A stretch of 5,371 nt of DNA from an uncultured Coriobacteriaceae bacterium (GTDB taxonomy: Bacteria; Actinomycetota; Coriobacteriia; Coriobacteriales; QAMH01), in the NCBI GenBank assembly GCA_902783175.1, contig CACZQA010000175.1:1-5371 (forward strand). The letters are read 5' to 3'. Positions 1 through 4,393 of the stretch are shown here, piece by piece. The notes beneath the pieces were generated by a model. It worked only from the letters and a program-made list of their open reading frames with translations. It searched no databases and was not told the DNA's origin. Position 1 is the first letter of the stretch. Every line of letters starts with the position of its first letter. The translations under genes and the position numbers were made by a program.

Positions 1-1250
1 ACGAGGAGATGCTCAGGCAAGCCGAGCGGCTCGCAGCGCGCTGCGATGCCGCCGTCGTCTTCGTGGGACTGCCCGATGCGCTCGAGACTGAGGGCATGGA
101 CCGCTGCACCATGCGCCTGCCCGAGGGCGAGGAGCGCCTCATCGCGCGCGTTGCCGCAGCCAACGACCGCACCATCGTCGTGCTGTCCTGCGGCGCGCCG
201 GTCGAGACGCCGTGGATTGACGGCGTCAGCGCGGTACTCCTCATGCACTTGGCGGGCTGCCAAGGCGGACACGCATGCGTCGACTTGCTGTTCGGCGCGC
301 AAAGCCCCTGTGGCAAGCTCGCCGAGACCTGGCCCGTAACTCTTTCGGACACGCCCCTTTCGGATGCGTTTCCCGTGCCCACGCAGCAGATTCCCTACCT
401 CGAAAGCATCTTCACGGGCTACCGCTACTACGACAGCGCGCAGGTAGAGGTCCGCTTCCCGTTTGGCTACGGTCTCACCTACACGCGATTTGCCTACCGC
501 AACCTCCATGTCGAGACGACGGACGAGGGCTATGCGCTGCACTTCGACCTCGAGAACGCCGGGGCGCGTCGGGCGAAGGAGATTGTGCAGGCATACGTCC
601 ATGCGATCGACCCCGCCGTCTTTCGCCCCGAGCAGGAGCTCGCAGCCTTCACGAAGGTGCTGCTCGATCCGGGCGAGACGCAGCACATCACCCTCACGCT
701 CGACGGGAGCAGCTTCAGGTACTGGGACGACGAGGCGCACCGCTGGCGCGTCGACGAGGGAGCCTATGAGGTCAAGATCGGGGCTTCTAGCAGGGACATC
801 CGCCTTGCCGAGACCATCGAGCTGGTCCACGCAGCGCCGCCGCTGCATGCCGAGCGCCGCGCGTATACCGACGAGCTCGAGCGCGAGCAGTTGCGCTCCT
901 ACTATCACGTCACGCCGCACGGCTTTTCGGAAGACGAGTTCGCGGCGCTTTTCAGCGTGCCGTTTCCCGAGGAGCCTCCCCGTCTGCCCTACACCATCGA
1001 CTCCCCGCTCAAAGACCTCGAGCTCACCCGGACGGGCCGTCTCGTGCTGCGGGTGTTGCGCCACCGGGCGGCGCGCCAGAAAGACGCGCTGCTCCCGACC
1101 GAGCTGGTCCTCGAGATGCTCGACACGATGCCGTTGCGCTCGATGGCCATGGCCGCCTACCCTCTCGAGCTTGCCCAGGGTCTCGTGCTGCTGCTCAACG
1201 GCCACCCGTTCAAAGGCGTGAAGACGATGCTCGAAGCGCGCCGGCCGTAG
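1..1250 (+). CDS. Glycoside hydrolase family 3 (beta-glucosidase-like), C-terminal part; 5' end outside window
   Basis: GH3 enzymes release terminal sugars from beta-linked oligosaccharides or glycosides. The reading frame is open from base 3 and ends at TAG 1248-1250; the ATG at base 9 is internal, not the true start. Counting that Met as 1, the GH3 C-terminal alpha/beta domain spans about 1-165, with ETEGMDR at 26-32 (E28 is likely the acid/base Glu in this loop), PCGKLAETWP at 100-109, GYRYYD at 137-142 and FPFGYGLTYT at 150-159. A fibronectin-III-like domain follows at about 170-272, ending GAYEVKIGASSRDIRL. A tail of about 140 residues (275-413) then includes MPLRS and LLLNGHP; I recall similar tails in actinobacterial and lactobacillal GH3 proteins. 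The N-terminal barrel with the nucleophile Asp lies upstream, so substrate specificity cannot be judged. No signal peptide can be assessed. No clear terminator follows. The family call is secure; the exact substrate is unknown. Confidence 0.93.
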   Translation, partial: EEMLRQAERLAARCDAAVVFVGLPDALETEGMDRCTMRLPEGEERLIARVAAANDRTIVVLSCGAPVETPWIDGVSAVLLMHLAGCQGGHACVDLLFGAQSPCGKLAETWPVTLSDTPLSDAFPVPTQQIPYLESIFTGYRYYDSAQVEVRFPFGYGLTYTRFAYRNLHVETTDEGYALHFDLENAGARRAKEIVQAYVHAIDPAVFRPEQELAAFTKVLLDPGETQHITLTLDGSSFRYWDDEAHRWRVDEGAYEVKIGASSRDIRLAETIELVHAAPPLHAERRAYTDELEREQLRSYYHVTPHGFSEDEFAALFSVPFPEEPPRLPYTIDSPLKDLELTRTGRLVLRVLRHRAARQKDALLPTELVLEMLDTMPLRSMAMAAYPLELAQGLVLLLNGHPFKGVKTMLEARRP

Positions 1251-1300
1251 TACCGCAGCGTCATCTTCGAAGCCTATGCTACTCGCACCAGATAACAAGA

Positions 1301-1316
1301 GCCGCCGCAAGGTGGC
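1301..1316 (+). promoter_or_regulatory. Short hairpin with GCAA tetraloop in the carbonic anhydrase leader
   Basis: GCCGCC at 1301-1306 pairs with GGTGGC at 1311-1316 (six pairs, one G-T wobble) across a GCAA loop, which is a stable GNRA-type tetraloop in RNA. It lies 12 bases before the GAGAGG ribosome site. There is no T-run after it, so it is not an intrinsic terminator. It could stabilise the mRNA or be chance in GC-rich DNA. Confidence 0.3.
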
Positions 1317-1327
1317 GCAAGCGTATT

Positions 1328-1333
1328 GAGAGG
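1328..1333 (+). promoter_or_regulatory. Ribosome-binding site of the carbonic anhydrase gene
   Basis: GAGAGG lies six bases before the ATG at 1340 and supports that start. The start matters here because it makes the unusual N-terminal extension part of the protein. Confidence 0.55.
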
Positions 1334-1339
1334 CGCATC

Positions 1340-2197
1340 ATGAACGAGATCATCGTCGACGAATCGGCTATCACGTCGCCGGAGGAGCTGGAAGCGTTCT
1401 TTCTAAACGCTCTCGAGACGGACGCCCGCATCTCCCCCACCCCGCTCAAATGGAAAGATGCGCTCGAGGAGATCGACGTGCCGACGCGCATCGTCTTCAA
1501 GCGTGCACATGCCACCCACAAGCCCTGGTGGGACGAGGCGGTTCAGGCGGTCAAAGACGCGCAGGCGGACAACGACTTCATCGAGCTGTTCGTCTACGAC
1601 GATGACCTCGATGCGCACGACTTCGACCTGAGCTCCGAGCTCGATGCCTCCCAGGCGCTCACGGCCCTCAAACGCGGCAACGCGCGCTACCTCGAGGCAA
1701 GCCACGCCCACGGCGACATCTCGGCGGGTACCATCGAGCACCTGTTCTCGAACGGCCAGCACCCCTACGCCGTGATCGTGTCCTGCGCGGATTCGCGTGT
1801 CGTGCCCGAGCACCTGTTCATGACGGGCCTGGGAGAGCTGTTCACGATACGCGTGGCGGGCAACGTCATCGACAAGGCCGCCATGGCGAGCATCGTCTAT
1901 GCCTGCTCGCACCTGCACGTGAAGCTCGTGCTCGTGCTGGGGCATACGAACTGCGGAGCAATCGAGGCCGCGATGGAAGGTACCCATTCCGAGGCGCTCG
2001 CGCCCCTCACAAAGCCGATTGCACGCGCGATCGGAGACGAGAAGGACCCCTACGTGGCAAGTGCCCTCAACGTGAAAGCCGCCATCTGCCACATCGTGAG
2101 CAATGGCGAGCTCTACACGCTCATGAACAACGAAGGACTCGAAGTCCACGGCGCCATCTACCACACGCACTCCGGAGTCGTCGACTTCCTCGATTAG
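1340..2197 (+). CDS. Beta-class carbonic anhydrase with an acidic N-terminal extension
   Basis: Predicted zinc enzyme interconverting CO2 and bicarbonate in the cytoplasm; no signal peptide is visible. The 285-residue protein has the full beta-CA active site: C149, D151 and R153 in CADSR, then H202 and C205 in GHTNCGA. The zinc ligands would be C149, H202 and C205, with D151/R153 as the catalytic dyad. Other family marks are the helix around ALTALKRGNARYLEA (107-120), FTIRVAGNVID (168-178) and the C-terminal GAIYHTHSGVVDFL (271-284). The catalytic domain starts near residue 104. Residues 1-103 are extra compared with the usual beta-CA of about 180-230 residues; I count 26 Asp/Glu against 8 Lys/Arg and do not recognise the domain. 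The start ATG has GAGAGG six bases upstream. The gene lies 89 bp after the GH3 gene and 73 bp before the ATG chosen for the membrane protein. Enzyme class is near certain; the role of the extension is unknown. Confidence 0.95.
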   Translation: MNEIIVDESAITSPEELEAFFLNALETDARISPTPLKWKDALEEIDVPTRIVFKRAHATHKPWWDEAVQAVKDAQADNDFIELFVYDDDLDAHDFDLSSELDASQALTALKRGNARYLEASHAHGDISAGTIEHLFSNGQHPYAVIVSCADSRVVPEHLFMTGLGELFTIRVAGNVIDKAAMASIVYACSHLHVKLVLVLGHTNCGAIEAAMEGTHSEALAPLTKPIARAIGDEKDPYVASALNVKAAICHIVSNGELYTLMNNEGLEVHGAIYHTHSGVVDFLD

Positions 2198-2201
2198 GAA
2201 C

Positions 2202-2230
2202 TTCACTCCTGAAAAGATTTCCCGTAGTAT
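2202..2230 (+). promoter_or_regulatory. Possible promoter for the membrane protein gene
   Basis: TTCACT (2202-2207) and TAGTAT (2225-2230) are spaced 17 bases, each matching the sigma-70-type consensus at four of six positions. Transcription would start near 2236-2238, inside the left arm of the inverted repeat at 2229-2269. That would make the repeat an operator rather than an RNA hairpin. The match is modest. Confidence 0.35.
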
Positions 2231-2269
2231 CCCCACTACCGCTTCGTTCTACCTAGTGTTAGTGGGGAT
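2224..2269 (+). promoter_or_regulatory. Perfect 10-bp inverted repeat with a competing hairpin, before the membrane protein start
   Basis: ATCCCCACTA (2229-2238) is exactly complementary to TAGTGGGGAT (2260-2269), with 21 bases between. The right arm holds the only purine-rich stretch (GTGGGG) before ATG 2271, so the stem would hide the translation start region. A second hairpin, GTAGT (2224-2228) with ACTAC (2235-2239) around an ATCCCC loop, shares bases with the left arm and cannot form at the same time. TAGTG also occurs twice (2254-2258 and 2260-2264), giving an alternative partner for CACTA. It could be a switching RNA leader or a protein-binding operator. Confidence 0.5.
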
Positions 2270-2270
2270 T

Positions 2271-3161
2271 ATGCTGTTCTTCGTTCCATCGTTCATTCCG
2301 GCGCTCGTCCAGGCGTTTCCGCTCGTCTACCTGTTCTGCTACTTCTGCGCGGGGGCGCTGCGCAAGCACCCGCTCGCGTTCTACCTGCCCTGGGCGCTCG
2401 TCGTCGTGTTCGTGAGCTGGGGCGAGCTGCTTGCCGCATTCGGCCTGGATTCCCTGGCCTTCGTCGCCGACTACAACGCATGGCTGAGCTCGACGCGCGA
2501 CGCGTACCCCGTCCTCGACACCGTGCTGAACCTCTTCACCTCCTCGGTCGTCGGGGTCAGCTTCTACCTGATCGTCATGTTCATCGGCGTGTGCGAGAAG
2601 ACGAAGACGGTCAAGCGCTTCTACTCCATCCGCTCGGAGATGTCCGTGCTGGGCGGAATCATCATCATGGGGCACGTGTGCCGTGTGCTGAGCTTCGTGA
2701 CGGCATTCGCCAACCCGATGGTCGTCCAGATGTACGGCCATCCGGCGGGAGACTTCATGTTCATCGCGGGCGTGCTCATCGGCCCGCTTCTCACGATCGC
2801 CTTCGTCATCCCCTGGATTGCCTCGTTCAAAGCGGTGCGCCGCCGCATGGAGCCCGCCACCTGGCGAAAGGTGCAGAAGCTCGCCTACCCCTTCACCATC
2901 TTCATGCTCGCGCAGGGGCTATTCCTGGCCCTGGGACACGCGCTGTACCTGTACCCGTTCGACGGCATGCGCTTGTTCGAGACGCTCTACCAGGGCGGCG
3001 CCGCCTTCATGTCCGACTTTGCCGGCTACGTGGCGAGCGCCTGGATCTACGCGGCGCTGCTCGTCGCCTACCCCGTGCTGAGGCTGAGGCGCAGGCACAA
3101 GGCCAAACCCCAGGACCTCACGGGAAAGACGCTCCACGAGATAGGATCCGAGCAGGCCTAG
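2271..3161 (+). CDS. Polytopic membrane protein, ferric-reductase-like / MsrQ-YedZ-like fold
   Basis: Integral membrane protein of 296 residues from ATG 2271. In-frame GTG codons at 2256 and 2262 are alternative starts; I prefer ATG because GTGGGG lies just upstream, although only three bases away. About seven hydrophobic segments are visible, near residues 2-30, 33-58, 81-108, 124-145, 161-184, 202-226 and 252-272, with a basic C-terminal tail (RLRRRHKAK). A loop with R121 leads into a helix ending GIIIMGH (H135), and SFKAVRRRMEPATWRKVQKLAYPF precedes the sixth helix in two adjoining blocks (185-208). Both blocks resemble the MsrQ/YedZ heme membrane domain, which passes electrons across the membrane. 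In that pattern two His spaced 13 apart follow; here those positions are Gln (Q202 and Q215). H223 lies eight residues later. No flavin or NAD domain is attached. A redox role is inferred from limited similarity; it could be an unrelated membrane protein. Confidence 0.85.
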   Translation: MLFFVPSFIPALVQAFPLVYLFCYFCAGALRKHPLAFYLPWALVVVFVSWGELLAAFGLDSLAFVADYNAWLSSTRDAYPVLDTVLNLFTSSVVGVSFYLIVMFIGVCEKTKTVKRFYSIRSEMSVLGGIIIMGHVCRVLSFVTAFANPMVVQMYGHPAGDFMFIAGVLIGPLLTIAFVIPWIASFKAVRRRMEPATWRKVQKLAYPFTIFMLAQGLFLALGHALYLYPFDGMRLFETLYQGGAAFMSDFAGYVASAWIYAALLVAYPVLRLRRRHKAKPQDLTGKTLHEIGSEQA

Positions 3162-3234
3162 CGGAAAGCCCACCATAGAACGCGGAGCATTCATGGAGGT
3201 TTCGTAACGCCGTGCCATGCTCTCTCCCACCCGC

Positions 3235-3240
3235 TACTAT
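3235..3240 (+). promoter_or_regulatory. queD: Possible -10 box for queD
   Basis: TACTAT matches the -10 consensus at four of six positions and lies about 30 bases before the start codon, in a locally AT-richer stretch. I see no convincing -35 element 16-18 bases upstream, so this is weak. Confidence 0.3.
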
Positions 3241-3255
3241 GGTCAAAAACCATCC

Positions 3256-3264
3256 AAGGGAGAG
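3256..3264 (+). promoter_or_regulatory. queD: Ribosome-binding site of queD
   Basis: AAGGGAGAG ends five bases before ATG 3270 and fixes that start. It overlaps the right arm of the inverted repeat at 3258-3265. Confidence 0.7.
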
Positions 3265-3269
3265 AAACG

Positions 3270-3695
3270 ATGTACGAACTCAAAACAGAGAGCTGCTTCG
3301 ACTCGGCCCATTTTCTGAGCGACTACGACGGCAAATGCGAGAACCTCCACGGGCACCGCTGGAAGGTGGTCGCCTACATCGGCGTCGACGACCTCCAGGC
3401 CAGCGGCCAGGAAAAGGACATGGTGGTCGATTTCGGCACCTTCAAGAAGGCGCTGAGATCGCTAACCGAAGAGCTCGACCACACCTTCATCGTCGAGCGC
3501 GGCTCGCTTGCCCCCGCCACGATTGCCGCGCTCGAATCGGAGACGTTTCGCCTGTACCTCGTCGACTGGCGCACCACGTCGGAGAACTTCGCGAAGTTCT
3601 TCTACGCACGGCTCGATGATCTCGGACTGCCCGTCACCCAAGTTGACGTCTACGAGACTCCCAACAACTGCGCGATCTACCGTCCGGGCAAATGA
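3270..3695 (+). CDS. queD: QueD / 6-pyruvoyl-tetrahydropterin synthase family enzyme (COG0720)
   Basis: QueD turns 7,8-dihydroneopterin triphosphate into 6-carboxytetrahydropterin, the first dedicated step toward queuosine in tRNA. The 141-residue protein has the whole family signature: H14 in FDSAHFL, C23 plus H27 and H29 in CENLHGH, VVDFGTFK (52-59), D70-H71 in LDHTF, TTSEN at 102-106 and E129 in VYETPNN. Zinc ligands would be H14, H27 and H29, with C23 as catalytic nucleophile and D70/H71 assisting. The spacing C-x3-H-G-H is that of QueD rather than eukaryotic-type PTPS. Glu directly after the Cys also fits E-x2-H-G-H of the PTPS-III group, which supplies a folate precursor in place of FolB, so a dual role is possible. 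No queC, queE or queF lies nearby, so context does not decide. The start is set by a strong ribosome site. Cytoplasmic. Confidence 0.93.
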   Translation: MYELKTESCFDSAHFLSDYDGKCENLHGHRWKVVAYIGVDDLQASGQEKDMVVDFGTFKKALRSLTEELDHTFIVERGSLAPATIAALESETFRLYLVDWRTTSENFAKFFYARLDDLGLPVTQVDVYETPNNCAIYRPGK

Positions 3696-3704
3696 CGCGT
3701 TGCC
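3687..3704 (+). repeat. Small inverted repeat abutting the thrH -10 box
   Basis: GGCAA (3687-3691) and TTGCC (3700-3704) are perfectly complementary with an eight-base spacer and sit immediately before TATAAT. The left arm overlaps the end of queD. It is short and could be chance; no T-run follows, so it is not a convincing terminator. As DNA it could be an operator. Confidence 0.25.
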
Positions 3705-3710
3705 TATAAT
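3705..3710 (+). promoter_or_regulatory. thrH: Likely -10 box of the thrH promoter
   Basis: TATAAT is a perfect -10 consensus in otherwise GC-rich DNA, starting ten bases after the queD stop codon and 41 bases before the thrH start. TG occurs at 3701-3702, one base off the extended -10 position. No good -35 element is seen 16-18 bases upstream. Transcription would start near 3717 and give a leader of about 34 bases. Confidence 0.55.
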
Positions 3711-3735
3711 GCACTAGACAAACGCAACGACAGTT

Positions 3736-3740
3736 AGGAG
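3736..3740 (+). promoter_or_regulatory. thrH: Ribosome-binding site of thrH
   Basis: AGGAG ends ten bases before ATG 3751, a slightly long but workable spacing, and supports that start. Confidence 0.6.
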
Positions 3741-3750
3741 AAACGCGCAC

Positions 3751-4353
3751 ATGGATATCGTATGCCTGGACCTCGAGGGCGTCCTCGTACCGGAAATCTG
3801 GATCGAATTCGCCAACGCCACGGGAATCCAGGAGCTGACGCGCACGACGCGCGAAGAGCCCGATTACGACAAGCTCATGCAGTATCGCCTGGACATTCTG
3901 AAAGAACACCACCTCGGGCTATCAGAAATCCAGAAGGTCATCGCGACGATGGACCCGATGGACGGCGCGAAGGAGTTCCTCGACGAGCTCCGCTCGCTTA
4001 CCCAGGTGGTCATCGTGAGCGACACGTTTTCGCAGTTCGCCCAGCCGCTCATGAAAAAGCTCGGCTGGCCGACCATCTTCTGCAACGAGCTGCTCGTGGA
4101 CGAAGACGGCACGATCAGCGGCTGGAAGATGCGCAAGGCCGAGAAGAAGCAGACGGTCATCGAGCTGCTGCAGCAGATCGGCTTCGAGACCATCGCCAGC
4201 GGCGACAGCCACAACGACCTCGGGATGATCCGCGCGAGCAAGGCGGGCTTCCTGTTCAAGACCACGCCCGAACTGGCAAAGGCGAATCCCGACATCACGG
4301 CACTCGAGACCTACGACGAGCTGCTCGCCGCCATCAAGGAGCATCTCGCGTAA
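3751..4353 (+). CDS. thrH: ThrH: bifunctional phosphoserine phosphatase / homoserine phosphotransferase
   Basis: ThrH is a cytoplasmic HAD-superfamily enzyme that dephosphorylates phosphoserine and can pass the phosphate to homoserine, linking serine and threonine synthesis. The 200-residue protein resembles Pseudomonas aeruginosa ThrH closely in sequence, as I recall it, and in length (about 205). HAD motif I is CLDLEGVLVPEIWI, with nucleophile D7 and Glu (E9) where most HAD phosphatases have a second Asp, a ThrH trait. The helical cap follows (about 15-75, including PDYDKLMQYRLDIL). Motif II is VIVSDTF (87-93, S90). The motif III Lys lies in the AEKKQ region (130-134). Motif IV is SGDSHNDLGM (150-159), with D152 and D156 for magnesium. 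It has its own likely promoter after queD and lies 40 bp before the amidohydrolase gene, so the two may be co-transcribed. Threonine and serine pathway genes are not adjacent. The identification is strong; the in vivo balance of its two activities cannot be read from sequence. Confidence 0.93.
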   Translation: MDIVCLDLEGVLVPEIWIEFANATGIQELTRTTREEPDYDKLMQYRLDILKEHHLGLSEIQKVIATMDPMDGAKEFLDELRSLTQVVIVSDTFSQFAQPLMKKLGWPTIFCNELLVDEDGTISGWKMRKAEKKQTVIELLQQIGFETIASGDSHNDLGMIRASKAGFLFKTTPELAKANPDITALETYDELLAAIKEHLA

Positions 4354-4377
4354 CCGAGCAAGACGCACCATCGACGC

Positions 4378-4383
4378 GAAGGG
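4378..4383 (+). promoter_or_regulatory. Weak ribosome-binding site of the amidohydrolase gene
   Basis: GAAGGG ends ten bases before ATG 4394. It is the best purine-rich stretch in the 40-bp gap and supports this start, although it is weaker than the sites of queD and thrH. Confidence 0.4.
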
Positions 4384-4393
4384 TTGTAAGACC

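Larger units (their letters stand above)
3221..3265 (+). promoter_or_regulatory. queD: Inverted repeat covering the queD ribosome-binding site, with a nested hairpin
   Basis: TCTCTCCC (3221-3228) is exactly complementary to GGGAGAGA (3258-3265), and the right arm is the queD Shine-Dalgarno region. Nested inside is ATGGT (3239-3243) with ACCAT (3249-3253) around a CAAAA loop. Together they could fold into an RNA that blocks ribosome access. Against this, TACTAT at 3235-3240 resembles a -10 box; if used, transcripts would start near 3247 and lack the left arm. Confidence 0.45.

Noticed and set aside
1275..1280. TATGCT as a -10 box for the carbonic anhydrase gene
   Set aside because: No matching -35 element lies 16-18 bases upstream; the sequence there is GC-rich and unlike consensus.
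2194..2212. Hairpin TTAGGA/TCCTGA at the end of the carbonic anhydrase gene as a terminator
   Set aside because: The stem is only six pairs with one wobble, and the following bases (AAAGATTTCCC) contain no real T-run.
1403..2236. Long open frame on the - strand opposite the carbonic anhydrase
   Set aside because: It is an exact shadow of a gene with all active-site residues on the + strand; long antisense frames are expected in GC-rich coding DNA, and the translation is low-complexity with no recognisable motif.
2480..3178. Overlapping + strand frame inside the membrane protein gene
   Set aside because: The translation is rich in Arg, His and Pro, typical of an out-of-frame reading of GC-rich DNA, while the other frame gives regular membrane segments.
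3162..3269. preQ1 riboswitch ahead of queD
   Set aside because: The CAAAAAC tract before the ribosome site is suggestive, but I cannot find the conserved short stem with its CTA-rich loop that the A-tract should contact. A covariance-model search would settle it.
3643..3648. TTGACG as a -35 box for thrH
   Set aside because: It is 56 bases upstream of the TATAAT at 3705, far outside usable spacing, and sits inside queD coding sequence.
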